Assembly (NCBI GenBank): GCA_964645835.1
Contig: CAZYDG010000077.1
Span: 1 to 64,000 of the forward strand
Length of the DNA: 64,000 bases
DNA from: CAZBME01 sp964645835
GTDB taxonomy: Bacteria; Desulfobacterota; Syntrophia; Syntrophales; UBA8958
Direction of reading: 5' to 3'
The notes beneath the pieces were generated by a model, which worked only from the letters and a program-made list of their open reading frames with translations, did not search any database and was not told where the DNA came from. Positions 36,092 to 45,585 of this stretch are shown in pieces; position 1 is the first letter of the stretch, and each line of letters begins with the position of its first letter. The position numbers and the translations under genes are program-made.

Positions 36092-36874
36092 TTATGGGCC
36101 AAGAAATTCTTGACGCATATCGTTTAATGCGGGGAAATGACGGCGGTAGTCATGAAGAGACGATAAGTCGATCTCGGCGGAAATAATGCGCTGTTCATTA
36201 CCGGCATCGGCAATGATCTCGCCGCGAGGGTCAATGATGAGACTTCGGCCTGAATACTCCACGTTGGGATCTTGGCCGACACGATTGACACCGGCGACGT
36301 AGCACTGGTTTTCTATCGCACGGGCACGAAGCAGCGTTAACCAGTGCATTTCACGCGCCTGTGGCCAGTTTGCAATCACGACGAGAATCTTCGCTCCTTC
36401 GCGTGTCGCGATTCGGAAGATTTCCGGGAATCGCAGGTCGTAGCAGATGAACGGCGATACCGTCGCGCCGGCCCAGGCGAAGCTGCGGATTTGTGATCCG
36501 CCGCTGTAATGGCGGCTTTCTTCCCCATAACTGAATGGATGAATCTTCGTATAATCACAAACGCGCATCCCGTCGGGATCGAAAACCGCCAACTCGTTTC
36601 GGCCTTTGCCGTCAGGGCCGAGACTGACGAATCCACCCGCCATGAAAACAGAAAATTCTTTTGCACACTCCGCCAGAAACCGCGACGTCGAACCGTTAAT
36701 TCGATCCTCAGCGATTCCTGAGACGTTCATCGAAAACCCTGTTGCAAACATTTCAGGCAAAAGCATAAGCGAACCGGCATGGGGTTTATCGCTGCACAGC
36801 AATTGGCGAACAGCCGCATAATTAGCGTTTTTGTCCTCCCATATAATGTTTAACTGACAACAACAAATTTTCAT
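36092..36874 (-). CDS. Carbon-nitrogen hydrolase, omega-amidase-like
   Basis: A 260-residue nitrilase-superfamily enzyme with its Glu-Lys-Cys triad visible: Glu in LLPEMFATGFSM, Lys in CDYTKIHPFSYG, Cys in PFICYDLRFPE. The sequence is closest in feel to omega-amidases (YafV/Nit2), which hydrolyse alpha-ketoglutaramate and related omega-amides. The start at 36874 follows GGAAGGGGCAAGAT and overlaps the end of the aminotransferase gene, so the two are coupled. A transaminase followed by an omega-amidase matches the glutamine-transaminase route. Confidence 0.88.
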   Translation of the reverse strand: MKICCCQLNIIWEDKNANYAAVRQLLCSDKPHAGSLMLLPEMFATGFSMNVSGIAEDRINGSTSRFLAECAKEFSVFMAGGFVSLGPDGKGRNELAVFDPDGMRVCDYTKIHPFSYGEESRHYSGGSQIRSFAWAGATVSPFICYDLRFPEIFRIATREGAKILVVIANWPQAREMHWLTLLRARAIENQCYVAGVNRVGQDPNVEYSGRSLIIDPRGEIIADAGNEQRIISAEIDLSSLHDYRRHFPALNDMRQEFLGP

Positions 36875-38055
36875 ATCTTGCCCCTTCCTTTTTCTCCCAC
36901 GAGTTCTTCGATCCCACGGACCAACCGATTCATTCCCTCGGCGACGGTCGGTTTTTCCAAAGCACCGTAAGAAATCCGCAGATAACATCCATCAGTGATG
37001 CCAAAAGCGTTTCCCGGAATTACCGCCACACGGAAATCCCTCACCAGCGCTGTCACGAGATCCATGTCACGCAGCTCCGTGTGTATCTTTGCCAGGAAAT
37101 ACATCGCGCCTTGCGCAGTCGGCACGGTAATATACCGGGCAATCCGGGCAAGATGATCGAGCACCAATTGCCGCACATCCGCAAATTCGCAAACCTTCCG
37201 GCGGCAGTAATCACCCCCGCCGCTCATCGCGTAAACAGCCGCATATTGGCTGATTACAGGAGGGCAGATAAGGTTCGTATCCTGAATTTTTTGGACGGCT
37301 GAGAGAAGATGTTGCGGGATCACCATGTAACCGATTCGCCAAGATGCAAAGCCATAAGCCTTGGACAATGAAAACAGCGAAATCGTATGTCCGCTTGCGC
37401 CGCTAATCGATCCGGGAGAGAAATGCGTGGCTCCTTCATAGATAAAATATTCATAGGCTTCATCATGAATGTGGTAAATCCCACGCTCTGCGCACATCGT
37501 GTTGATCTGCCGCAGGACACTTTCGGAATAAATGGCGCCTGTTGGATTGTTGGGCGAAATTGTGACGACGGCGCGAGTCCGGGGCGTGATCGCGGAGGCG
37601 ATAGCATCGATGCGAGGCTGATAGTTTTCGTCAGTCGCAACGACAACCGGAACTGCGGATGCTATGGTTATCGCCATTTCATGGTTAAAATAGAATGGCG
37701 AAAGGACAATCACTTCATCACCGACATCGCAGATTGCAAGGATCGCATTGAGAAACGCCATGTTTCCGCCGGCCGTCACGACCACTCGCCCTCCGGGCTC
37801 AACGACTATACCGTTCTCCTTGCTCAGCTTGCTGTGGATCAATTCGACAAGCGCCGGGATACCGCACACCGGACCGTAAATATGAGTTCCGGGGCTTCGA
37901 AAAAACTCTGCAATTCCCTCCGACACGCAAGGGGGCGGAGGATAGTGCACAACGCCCTGTCCCAGCGATATCGTTCCCGGATAGCGGTTGATCAAATCGC
38001 GAACGATCGGGATGATCGGCGATTGCACATCGGATATTCTTTTTGAAGAATTCAC
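36871..38055 (-). CDS. PLP-dependent aminotransferase, class I/II
   Basis: A 394-residue fold-type-I aminotransferase. It has the substrate region SLGQGVVHYPPPP, VTAGGNMAFLNAI, the NNPTGAIY motif, the Asp-Glu-Ala-Tyr helix (YHIHDEAYEYF), the Schiff-base Lys in SLFSLSKAYGFASWR and Arg in YLRISYG near the C-terminus. Length is normal. Coupled to the omega-amidase, it likely uses glutamine as amino donor for a keto acid, for example in 2-oxo-4-methylthiobutyrate salvage (inference from pairing). Confidence 0.9.
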   Translation of the reverse strand: MNSSKRISDVQSPIIPIVRDLINRYPGTISLGQGVVHYPPPPCVSEGIAEFFRSPGTHIYGPVCGIPALVELIHSKLSKENGIVVEPGGRVVVTAGGNMAFLNAILAICDVGDEVIVLSPFYFNHEMAITIASAVPVVVATDENYQPRIDAIASAITPRTRAVVTISPNNPTGAIYSESVLRQINTMCAERGIYHIHDEAYEYFIYEGATHFSPGSISGASGHTISLFSLSKAYGFASWRIGYMVIPQHLLSAVQKIQDTNLICPPVISQYAAVYAMSGGGDYCRRKVCEFADVRQLVLDHLARIARYITVPTAQGAMYFLAKIHTELRDMDLVTALVRDFRVAVIPGNAFGITDGCYLRISYGALEKPTVAEGMNRLVRGIEELVGEKGRGKI

Positions 38056-38112
38056 TTAATTACCCCGTCACATTCAACTTCTGTCAAGTGAATATATTGT
38101 AGTGATCGCCTA

Positions 38113-39072
38113 TTAATCAAGATTTTTATTAACGGTGAATTGTGTTTTATTTTTGTACCAAAACCACAGGCGCATCAGACGTGCCGCCACAATTGCAATA
38201 ATCAGGCGTGGAACGTAAAGCCAGAAGGCGCTGAGCCCCAGCGAAATAAACAAGGGCGGATCCTCTACCATAGAATGGTTGATGCCGATGGACAGGTGCA
38301 GCATTTCCAGATCTTCCTTGGAGAGTTCACCATTTTTCGTTTCTTCCACAATGACGGCCCCACCGTAGCTCAGGCCGAAGACGATCGCCGTCACCCAAAG
38401 AAACCCCATTTTTTTCTCCAGCCCCATAATTTTCAGAAACGGTGAGAAGATGTTCACTATAAAGGTAATCCAGCCCATGGATTTAAATATTTCAAGCATT
38501 GTCAACAGAACCATACAGATTCCAAAGATCTTTACGCCGAGAATCAGGTTTGCCCATGCCCAATCCTTGAGCATTTGTAAAAATGTAATGTCGGTTGTCA
38601 CAATGGCTTTAACAGGAAGGTTTACAGTCTGGTGATCTATCAGAAAAGGTGACACCAGCATGACTGTCGCTGTTGCTGCGGCCAGTCGAAAAATAGTCGC
38701 TTTAAGCGGATGCAGTCCGGATCGGGCCTGGATAATGCCCTCCATAATCAAACTGTGAGCAGTCAACAAAAAAATCTCCATGATCGTCATCTGAGCTGTT
38801 GTGAAGGGTAGTATCACCATGGCGGCGATGGCGCCATAAATATTGGCCAGTATTCCGATTATCAGGGGAAGCGCGGCGAATGGCGGCAGGCCTAACAGTT
38901 CCATTGCCGGTGCCAAAATGAAATCGAGGTGGTGTAACCACCCGCTCCAGGCAAGCAATGCCGTCATAAAGGAAATGGGCAAAACGATTTTCATGATCCA
39001 CAGAAAACCGCTCAATCCCTTTTTCAGGCCAATCCGAAGACCAGCCTGCAGCGTGACTGTTTTATTGTTCAC
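38113..39072 (-). CDS. Nucleoside-recognition (gate) domain membrane protein
   Basis: A 319-residue inner-membrane protein with about eight hydrophobic segments and two Gate/SpmA-SpmB-like units (LSGFLWIMKIVLPISFM and GLSYGGAVIVEETKNG). YGAIAAMVILPF and SYGGAVIVEE are typical of the family, found in spore maturation proteins, nucleoside transporters and FeoB. Transported substrate is unknown. It stands alone between the aminotransferase and the second giant kinase. Confidence 0.8.
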   Translation of the reverse strand: MNNKTVTLQAGLRIGLKKGLSGFLWIMKIVLPISFMTALLAWSGWLHHLDFILAPAMELLGLPPFAALPLIIGILANIYGAIAAMVILPFTTAQMTIMEIFLLTAHSLIMEGIIQARSGLHPLKATIFRLAAATATVMLVSPFLIDHQTVNLPVKAIVTTDITFLQMLKDWAWANLILGVKIFGICMVLLTMLEIFKSMGWITFIVNIFSPFLKIMGLEKKMGFLWVTAIVFGLSYGGAVIVEETKNGELSKEDLEMLHLSIGINHSMVEDPPLFISLGLSAFWLYVPRLIIAIVAARLMRLWFWYKNKTQFTVNKNLD

Positions 39073-39170
39073 TTTATTACATTGTTCCTATCTCTACCTG
39101 AATTCCACGGAAAGCAGAGATCACCGTTTGAAATTTTGTTTTGATCAGGGAATCGCAAAAGCATCACTGA

Positions 39171-42100
39171 TTATTCATGCTTGGTCGGAAGTGTGAAGAA
39201 GAATGTGGCCCCTTTATCTACCTCAGCCTCTGCCCAGACCCGGCCGCCGTGCCGGTCAATGATTCTTTTGACGAGGGCCAAGCCGATCCCGGTGCCTTTA
39301 TATTCCTCATCAGCATGAAGGCGTTGAAAAACCCCAAAGAGCTTGTCATAGTATTGCATGTTGAAACCCACACCGTTGTCGCGGACATAATAAACGGCCT
39401 CATTGCCCCGGGTGCAGCTTCCGGTCTCGATGAGCGCCGCATCTTTGTGATGGGTGAAATTGACCGCATTGCCGAGGAGATTGCTGTAGACCTGCCGGAT
39501 CAAGGCTTGGTCTCCATAGGCGCTGAGCATCCCGCCATTCTTCAGGACCAGTTTCCGGTCGGGATGGGCGGCGATCAGTTCCTCCCATACTTCCCGGACA
39601 AGCCCCTCTATATCAAACTTCGACTTTTTCAACTCCTGCGTTCCAATCCGGGAAAAAGCCAGAATGTCGTCGATCAGGTTTCCCATCTTCTGAGAGCTGT
39701 CCCTGATGACCTGGAACTTACGTGCGGTTTCTGCATCGAATCGTTCACCGCTTTCTTTCAGAATCATTCGTGAATAACCGTCTATGGCACGCAGCGGGGC
39801 ACGGAGGTCGTGGGAAACGGAATAGCTGACGCTTTCCAACTCTCGGTTGGCTTCTTCAAGCTGTCTGGTCCGCTCTTTCAGTTCCTCCTCGGCCCGCTTG
39901 CGCTCAGTGATGTCAATCGCTGAGCTGACCATAATCTGCTCGCCGCGAACCACGACGAACTGGGCCGATATCAATGCCGTCCATTCACGGCCGCTCCTGC
40001 TGAGAATGGCACATTCTCGGTCACGCACGAAACCACGGGTCTTCAGTTCGCTAACCATCTCGTTACGATCCTCAAGATTCTTCCAGCCGTAATATTCTGT
40101 GGCCGTTTTACCAATCACTTCATCACGCGAACATTCCATCAGCTCCAGCCAGCGGTCGTTAACGTCGAAAATGCACCTATCCTCGATCCGTGTCAGTGCC
40201 ATGGCGGCGGCCACGACCTGGAAAGTCTTGATGAAAGTCTCTTCGGAAGTTCGTAGCGCCTCTTCGGCCAGCTTGCGGTTGGTTATATCCACTCCTGCGG
40301 TGATAGCGACCTTCTGTCCACCAAATTCAATCAGCCTGCTGGTGAGCGAATTCCAGAACCAAGTGCCATCTTTGCGTTTGCCCTTCATCTCAAAGCTTTC
40401 TAAGAAGCCTTTGGTTCTTAACTCGTGCAACACTTGTTTGCGCTCTTCCAAATCGTAATAAAGATCGGGCATTTTGCTTCCCACCAGCTCACCACTGGCG
40501 TAGAGATACTTGACTTCAAATGATTGGTTGGCATAAAGGACCTTGCCTTCAGGGATACTGCTCATGATGATTTGGATGTCGGTGTTGTCGGCGAAGGCAC
40601 GGAATTTCTCCTCGCTTTCCCGCATCGCTTCCTCGGCTCGTTTGACTTGGTCAATGTCTTGAATAACTGAAACCGCACCAAGCACCTCTCCAGTCTGGCT
40701 GCGGAAAGGCACAGCACTCACTCGCGTCCAAATCTCTTTGCCATAATCGTCGGTGAAGAGCAACTCCATGCCGAGAAGAACATTCTCCCCGCGCAGTGCC
40801 CGTGAGCCTGGATAGTCCGACGGCCGTATCAGTTGTCCATGTTCGTCCCAACTTTTCCACCTGTGCTGCCGAGAAAGTTCACATGACGGTATGGTCTCAG
40901 GCACAAACCGCCGGTATGCTTTGTTAGCTTTAACAATCTTGCCCGAATTGTCCAGCAGGGCCAACCCCAATGGGGATTGTTCAAGGAATGCCTGCAACAA
41001 CGATTCGTTTTCCCGTAATGCCTCCTCAGTTTTCTTGCGTTCGGTAATATCGACAAGAGCGTGAATGGCTCCGCGGGGATTCCCCTGATCATCTCTCAAA
41101 GGTGTGGCATAAGCAACTAAATCCTGCGTGGTACCGTCGTCAAAGACAAGGGAGTACTCGAAGCCTTGTACATTTTCACCCCTTGCAGCTCGCCGGATTG
41201 GCAATTCATTTAACCTGAGCTCGCGACCTTCCTTAACCGCCTTGTAGTGACGGGGTTTTCGTTCCAGAGGCGCAGTCAGCGAGATTTCTCCGCCATTTGG
41301 CAGTTTCAGAAGTTCGTTCGCCGCTTGGTTGCCGACAATATGGCTGCATTCGGGATCATGAGAGATGATAATGGGCATCGGAACTGCTTCAAGCAGAGCC
41401 TCCAGCTCTTCAGCCCGCTCACGTTCGCGGTGTTCACTCTTGCGTAGCGCGTCCTCTGCCCGCTTGCGTTCGGTGATGTCCATGAATATTACAGCAAACT
41501 GGCGGGGCACAGTACTATATGCAACAACTGCATAATGCCGGTCGAGGGCTGGCGAGTAGTTCTCGAACTGCACGGGTTTTCCTGTGAGCGCGACTGTACC
41601 ATATATGCTCAGCCATTTTGGATCGTCACCAGGTAGAACTTCGTTGTGGGTCTTTCCTATAACATCCTCCCGCTTCATGCCGGTCAAACGCTCGAAGGCA
41701 GGGTTGATGTCAAGGAAGCGCCAATCAACGGGCGTATTCTGGTTGTCCGTGATAATTTCGTGAATGGCAAACCCCTCGGTCATGCCATTGAATAGCTCCC
41801 GATACCTCGCCTCACTTGTTTGCAGTGCTTCCTCCGAACGCTTGCGTTCGGTGATGTCACGGATCGAGCCACGGATAATCGGCTCGCTGTCGACCATGTC
41901 CAGAGATATATCGGACTCTATCCAGACAACATTTCCATCGGGACGTATGAAGCGATACTCGTCCCGGTGCTCCCGTACCTTTCCTTCTGCCCGGCCGCGA
42001 TCCAGCAATCGGACGGCGTTTGCCAGCACACGCTCGTGATCATCGGGGTGCACGCCCTGAGCCCATTGATCCCATGACATCTGCGAGCCGGGTTCGTAGC

Positions 42101-43157
42101 CGAAGATCGTGTAGTGTTCCGGGCTCCAGTAGCCAGTATCCTTGGCCGTGTTCCACTCAACGAAGCCGATGTGCCCTGCTTGCGCAATGTGGCGCATCCG
42201 TTCTTCACTCGTGCGCAGTTCCTCTCCTATCCGCTTGCGCTCGGTTACGTCCGTCAGGGCGAGAACCGAACCGCGTGGACGCCCCTTCTCGTCCAGCAGA
42301 GGTGCAGCGTTTGCCATCACGTTACGGACAGTGCCGTCATCAAAGACAAGGCTGAATTCAAAGTCCTGCACTTGATGGCCCTTGGCAGCCCGTTGGGCAG
42401 GAAGTTCCTCGTTGTTCAATTCTCGTCCGTCCTTGAAGGCTTTAAACTGGCGCGGCTTGAGATCATCAGGCGCATCCAGCGATGCTTCTCCGCCTGGTGG
42501 ATTCCGCAGTAGCTTATCCGCGGCGGGGTTGCCGGTGATATGAATTGAGTCCGGGTCGTGGGTGATAAAGATAGGTATTGGCGCTGTATTAAGGAGCGCT
42601 TCGAGTTCCATGGCCCGCTCTCGCGAGCGGCGGTCGCTCAGCCGGAGAGACTCTTCCATGTCCTTTCGGCTTGCAATTTCCGTTTCCAGTTGCTTTGTCC
42701 TTTCCCTGACTCTTGCCTCAAGCTCGTCGTGGGCTTTCCGGAGTTCTTCTTCCGCCTTTTTTCGTGCTCGATGCTCCTCGGCTTCGGCGAGAGCTCTTTT
42801 GACGGCCGGAATAAGCCGCTGCTCCAGCCGTGATTTGAGCACATAATCCTTGGCTCCCTGAGTGAGGATTTCGATGGCACGGTCTTCCACAATAGCGCCG
42901 GTGACTAGAATGAAAGGTGTGTCGGGGCATCTTCTATTTGCCTCGGCAAGCGCGGAGGCGCCATTGAACTTGGGAAGGTCATAATCGGAAAGAATCAGGT
43001 CGGGTGCGAATTCCTGAATTTCGTGAACAAAATCGTTTTCGTGCATCACAACTTTTGAAATAAAGGAAATCCCTGCCTCTTTAAGTTCAAACTGGATCAA
43101 TTCGGCGTCGGCAGGATTATCTTCCAGGATAAGGAAACGATGGGGTTCAGCCATCAT
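39171..43157 (-). CDS. Giant PAS sensor kinase with N-terminal receiver
   Basis: A 1328-residue soluble kinase: receiver (1-125, FLILEDNPADAELI, LILSDYDLPK), coiled coil, seven PAS domains (about 185-1080; two of them, beginning ALLNTAPIPIFI and ALLEAVPMPIII, are close copies), HisKA with His near 1115 in SVSHDLRAPLRAIDG, and HATPase_c with an intact G1 box (VRDNGVGFN) and KGTGIGLALVKRI. It lacks the C-terminal receiver of the paralogue at 24959. The DLRAPLRAIDGYSRM region is typical of phytochrome-like kinases. The first receiver may be the input or an internal phospho-sink. Confidence 0.92.
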   Translation of the reverse strand: MMAEPHRFLILEDNPADAELIQFELKEAGISFISKVVMHENDFVHEIQEFAPDLILSDYDLPKFNGASALAEANRRCPDTPFILVTGAIVEDRAIEILTQGAKDYVLKSRLEQRLIPAVKRALAEAEEHRARKKAEEELRKAHDELEARVRERTKQLETEIASRKDMEESLRLSDRRSRERAMELEALLNTAPIPIFITHDPDSIHITGNPAADKLLRNPPGGEASLDAPDDLKPRQFKAFKDGRELNNEELPAQRAAKGHQVQDFEFSLVFDDGTVRNVMANAAPLLDEKGRPRGSVLALTDVTERKRIGEELRTSEERMRHIAQAGHIGFVEWNTAKDTGYWSPEHYTIFGYEPGSQMSWDQWAQGVHPDDHERVLANAVRLLDRGRAEGKVREHRDEYRFIRPDGNVVWIESDISLDMVDSEPIIRGSIRDITERKRSEEALQTSEARYRELFNGMTEGFAIHEIITDNQNTPVDWRFLDINPAFERLTGMKREDVIGKTHNEVLPGDDPKWLSIYGTVALTGKPVQFENYSPALDRHYAVVAYSTVPRQFAVIFMDITERKRAEDALRKSEHRERERAEELEALLEAVPMPIIISHDPECSHIVGNQAANELLKLPNGGEISLTAPLERKPRHYKAVKEGRELRLNELPIRRAARGENVQGFEYSLVFDDGTTQDLVAYATPLRDDQGNPRGAIHALVDITERKKTEEALRENESLLQAFLEQSPLGLALLDNSGKIVKANKAYRRFVPETIPSCELSRQHRWKSWDEHGQLIRPSDYPGSRALRGENVLLGMELLFTDDYGKEIWTRVSAVPFRSQTGEVLGAVSVIQDIDQVKRAEEAMRESEEKFRAFADNTDIQIIMSSIPEGKVLYANQSFEVKYLYASGELVGSKMPDLYYDLEERKQVLHELRTKGFLESFEMKGKRKDGTWFWNSLTSRLIEFGGQKVAITAGVDITNRKLAEEALRTSEETFIKTFQVVAAAMALTRIEDRCIFDVNDRWLELMECSRDEVIGKTATEYYGWKNLEDRNEMVSELKTRGFVRDRECAILSRSGREWTALISAQFVVVRGEQIMVSSAIDITERKRAEEELKERTRQLEEANRELESVSYSVSHDLRAPLRAIDGYSRMILKESGERFDAETARKFQVIRDSSQKMGNLIDDILAFSRIGTQELKKSKFDIEGLVREVWEELIAAHPDRKLVLKNGGMLSAYGDQALIRQVYSNLLGNAVNFTHHKDAALIETGSCTRGNEAVYYVRDNGVGFNMQYYDKLFGVFQRLHADEEYKGTGIGLALVKRIIDRHGGRVWAEAEVDKGATFFFTLPTKHE

Positions 43158-43384
43158 AAGCTAATCTCCAGAGATGATCGGGCAATGTGTTATAGCTTAA
43201 GGATTGCATATTTCGGAGGCCAGATCAATGGGATATTTATATTGAATACCGTTTGAACTGAAGTATACCAGGCAAAATCATCAGCTGTTTCAGGAAGACC
43301 AGGAGGTTAAATGAAAAGCCCCTGATCACGACATGATAGTGAAAAGAGGCTTTTGGCAGATCATAAAAAGACTTTTATTCTGAT

Positions 43385-43621
43385 TCAGAATATCTTCCTT
43401 TTAATCCACGCTTCCTGATATAGCCTGCCGATGGTTGTTACAATGGCCAGGAAGAACAGGCCGAGCATGAAATTGGGCGCTGTTCCCATCCATTCATCCA
43501 GCAGATGTCCGATGTAGAGGAACAGTAGGGATGTTACTGCGATTACGAATCCCCAGGCCGACAGCATCAGGATCGGTCCCAATTGATGCATCTGTTGAAA
43601 ATAATGTCGCTGTGTTGTCAT
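43385..43621 (-). CDS. Small membrane protein, AtpZ/AtpI-like
   Basis: A 78-residue protein with two membrane helices (about 17-38 and 48-68) separated by GHLLDEWMGTAPN, the spacing and G-x-x-L-D motif of AtpZ/AtpI-family proteins that precede ATP synthase genes. No ATP synthase gene is near. GGAAGGGGGGAACAGATC precedes the start. It lies 75 bp after the 91-residue membrane protein on the same strand, so they may be co-transcribed. Confidence 0.72.
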   Translation of the reverse strand: MTTQRHYFQQMHQLGPILMLSAWGFVIAVTSLLFLYIGHLLDEWMGTAPNFMLGLFFLAIVTTIGRLYQEAWIKRKIF

Positions 43622-43696
43622 GATCTGTTCCCCCTTCCTTCAGGATAGCGTTTGAGGCGGTATCGAGTACGGCCCCTTAGTAGATTTTTCTTTCTC

Positions 43697-43972
43697 TTAG
43701 CTGACCAATGTCTTGACCGCATCGATCACCGGATTGGTGAACAGGGCGATCAGGACCGTGTAGAGGGCGAAAACGCCGACGGCTTCATTGGTGTACATCT
43801 TTTGATATTTGTGCTTCAGCGAGATAATGGTCATACCGCCGATGATCAGACAGCCAAGCTGGAAGTAGGGGAAATTGCCCACACCCGCTGCCGCATATTC
43901 TGCGAAGCTGAAAGTTGCCGTTAAGAGCACCACCGTTGCCGCTACTGCCATAGTTCCCAATGTCTTTTTCAT
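43697..43972 (-). CDS. Small exported membrane protein, unknown
   Basis: A 91-residue protein with a signal peptide (cleavage after SFA near 24) and two hydrophobic helices (about 34-50 and 65-88) around a basic loop (LKHKYQKMY). AGGAGG lies upstream of the ATG. No family is recognised. Together with the AtpZ-like protein it may form a small membrane complex. Confidence 0.65.
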   Translation of the reverse strand: MKKTLGTMAVAATVVLLTATFSFAEYAAAGVGNFPYFQLGCLIIGGMTIISLKHKYQKMYTNEAVGVFALYTVLIALFTNPVIDAVKTLVS

Positions 43973-44243
43973 GATCTGTATCCTCCTATATTTATTATTA
44001 TTTTGTTTGTTTTGTTTGACTTACTATAATGCGTAAAGTGTGCCAGATTTCCGAACAGGAACGAAATTTATTGTAAGTTATTGATTGTGAGATGTTTATT
44101 GCTTTTGAGGCTATGGCTGGGAGAGGGGATATAATGTGTTTGCAGAGGGAATTATGAACGAGCCGTTCAATGCTATTTAATGAAAGAGATAATCCTGAAA
44201 AGGAATGCCCCAAATCCAGATCACGGGCAGGGGACTTTGATCT

Positions 44244-44966
44244 TTAATGAGCTTGCCAAATTGTGAACAAGCCGAGACAGAGCAACAATATCAGAATGAC
44301 ACGACGATATGTTTCTTCCCTGATTTTTCCAAAAAAGAAATGACCGGCATAGGTGCCAATCGTCAACGGAGCCAGAGAGTAAAGGAAAAGCTCAAGAACC
44401 CGTTCCGTTACCATGCCCGTCACGGCTTGGGCACTGATGACCATCAGGCCGGAGACAAGATAGAACCCTTGGAGAGTCACTTTGATCAGCTCTTTGCGCC
44501 AAGGTTGAACAGAAACATAAACGATTACAGGTGGCCCGGCAGCGCTGAAGGCTCCACCAAAACATCCGGACAGAAACCCGGTAAAATAGGCCCATTTTCT
44601 GCCGAGTTCCCGATGGATTACTTTGAAAAACAGGCCGTACAGTGAATAGCATACGAGGATTGATCCCAGAAAAATGAGAATAAGCCTGCCGTTCAATGAT
44701 TTCAGAATATAAACACCCAGCGGAACGCCGGGTAAGGCACCGATCAGTAATGGCCATATTCTATCCCAATCCAGATCCTTCCAAAGCGGGATCAACAGCA
44801 GGATAGTCAGGAGTACCCCCATCATGGCCACCAGGGGGATCGCTGTCTTGATATCCATGAACAGGGCCAGCAACGGCAGGGAGAGCAGCACGGAGCCAAA
44901 GCCGGAGAATCCCTGGATGAATCCGGCTATCAGCATTATAATGATGAGGTAGAAAGACAATTCCAT
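44244..44966 (-). CDS. TauE/SafE-family sulfite/anion exporter
   Basis: A 240-residue inner-membrane permease with about seven hydrophobic helices. Family marks are the N-terminal GFIQGFSGFGSVLLSLPLLA and the second repeat GFLSGCFGGAFSAAGPPVIVY (the GAAGP-like motif). TauE/SafE proteins move organosulfur or sulfite anions; substrate here is undetermined. It is monocistronic. Confidence 0.9.
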   Translation of the reverse strand: MELSFYLIIIMLIAGFIQGFSGFGSVLLSLPLLALFMDIKTAIPLVAMMGVLLTILLLIPLWKDLDWDRIWPLLIGALPGVPLGVYILKSLNGRLILIFLGSILVCYSLYGLFFKVIHRELGRKWAYFTGFLSGCFGGAFSAAGPPVIVYVSVQPWRKELIKVTLQGFYLVSGLMVISAQAVTGMVTERVLELFLYSLAPLTIGTYAGHFFFGKIREETYRRVILILLLCLGLFTIWQAH

Positions 44967-45087
44967 TTATTTTATCATCGGCAATCTCTTCTCAAGGTCC
45001 TTCTGAAAAAGATTCCTGTTTTTCAGTACACTTTTTGGCCCTTTGATTCTATCAGAATTTTATCACATCCCACGTGAGGGGTTAATC

Positions 45088-45128
45088 AAAAAAAGAAAAC
45101 CCCCATCCATAGTTGGACAGGGGCTTTC
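45088..45128 (-). terminator. Intrinsic terminator of small-peptide locus 3
   Basis: On the minus strand GAAAGCCCCTGTCC, loop AACTAT, GGATGGGGGTTTTC, then TTTTTTT. It is homologous to the terminator of locus 2. Confidence 0.92.
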
Positions 45129-45154
45129 AGGGATCTTGCCGATACGAAAATCTG

Positions 45155-45232
45155 CTATCTGGCATGCATCGGCGTGCAGGTGGGATCAGCCCAACCTTTC
45201 CACAGTTTCTTGGTTTTCTTTGCCTTTTTCAT
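45155..45232 (-). CDS. Small peptide C of locus 3 (GWADPTCTPMH)
   Basis: A 25-residue peptide identical to peptide C of locus 2 except at positions 4, 10 and 24 (MKKAKKTKKLWK, then GWADPTCTPMH). GAGAGGAGGATATGATC is the ribosome site, nearly the same as at locus 2. Many differences between the two genes are silent third-base changes, so the peptide appears to be under selection. Confidence 0.82.
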   Translation of the reverse strand: MKKAKKTKKLWKGWADPTCTPMHAR

Positions 45233-45262
45233 GATCATATCCTCCTCTCATAAGGAATTGAT

Positions 45263-45385
45263 TTACTTTTTTATCAGATAAGGGAAACTCATGGGATCAA
45301 CCCAGATCCCTCCGACCTTTACGGCTTTATGCCTGGTCGTGATTTCCTTCCTCTTGATTGCTGTATGGATTTGTTTCATCTTCAT
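45263..45385 (-). CDS. Small peptide B of locus 3 (GGIWVDPMS)
   Basis: A 40-residue basic peptide with RHKAVKVGGIWVDPMSFPYL at residues 19-38 and Ile-Lys-Lys at the end. Its ATG overlaps the TAA stop of peptide A (TAATG), as A and B overlap in locus 2 but by a different junction. An ATG two codons in is an alternative start. No signal peptide or family is seen. Confidence 0.75.
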   Translation of the reverse strand: MKMKQIHTAIKRKEITTRHKAVKVGGIWVDPMSFPYLIKK

Positions 45386-45507
45386 TACCTTCTTTCAATT
45401 AACCCTGTTAAGGCTTGTTGATTTGGCCGCCTCTTTTTCTCTATCGTCCTTCCCAAGAGGTCTTTTTGCGGATTGAATTCGATTCTTTCATATCTTGCGT
45501 TTATCAT
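45385..45507 (-). CDS. Small peptide A of locus 3 (ERIEFNPQ)
   Basis: A 40-residue basic peptide sharing ERIEFNPQKDLLGRTIEKKR with locus 2 and ending GLIERR (GLFERRP in locus 2). CAGGGAGGTTCAGAA precedes the ATG. It is the first gene after the promoter. Confidence 0.8.
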   Translation of the reverse strand: MINARYERIEFNPQKDLLGRTIEKKRRPNQQALTGLIERR

Positions 45508-45545
45508 TTCTGAACCTCCCTGGGTTATTTCCTTCTTTCGACTGT

Positions 45546-45574
45546 AATATAAAACAGGACTGGTTTTTAAACAA
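45546..45574 (-). promoter_or_regulatory. Conserved promoter of small-peptide locus 3
   Basis: On the minus strand TTGTTT, 17 bp, TATATT, then ACAGTCGAAAGAAGGAAAT. Matches locus 2 in both hexamers, spacing and flanks. Confidence 0.82.
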
Positions 45575-45585
45575 TCGGATGGAAG

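Noticed and set aside
43313..43356. Terminator-like AAAAGCC...GGCTTTT pairing downstream of the AtpZ-like gene
   Set aside because: Long loop, no clean T-tract in either direction; not strong enough to list as a terminator.
43998..44213. 71-codon frame on the minus strand
   Set aside because: No ribosome site, no motif, Ser/Ile-rich random composition.
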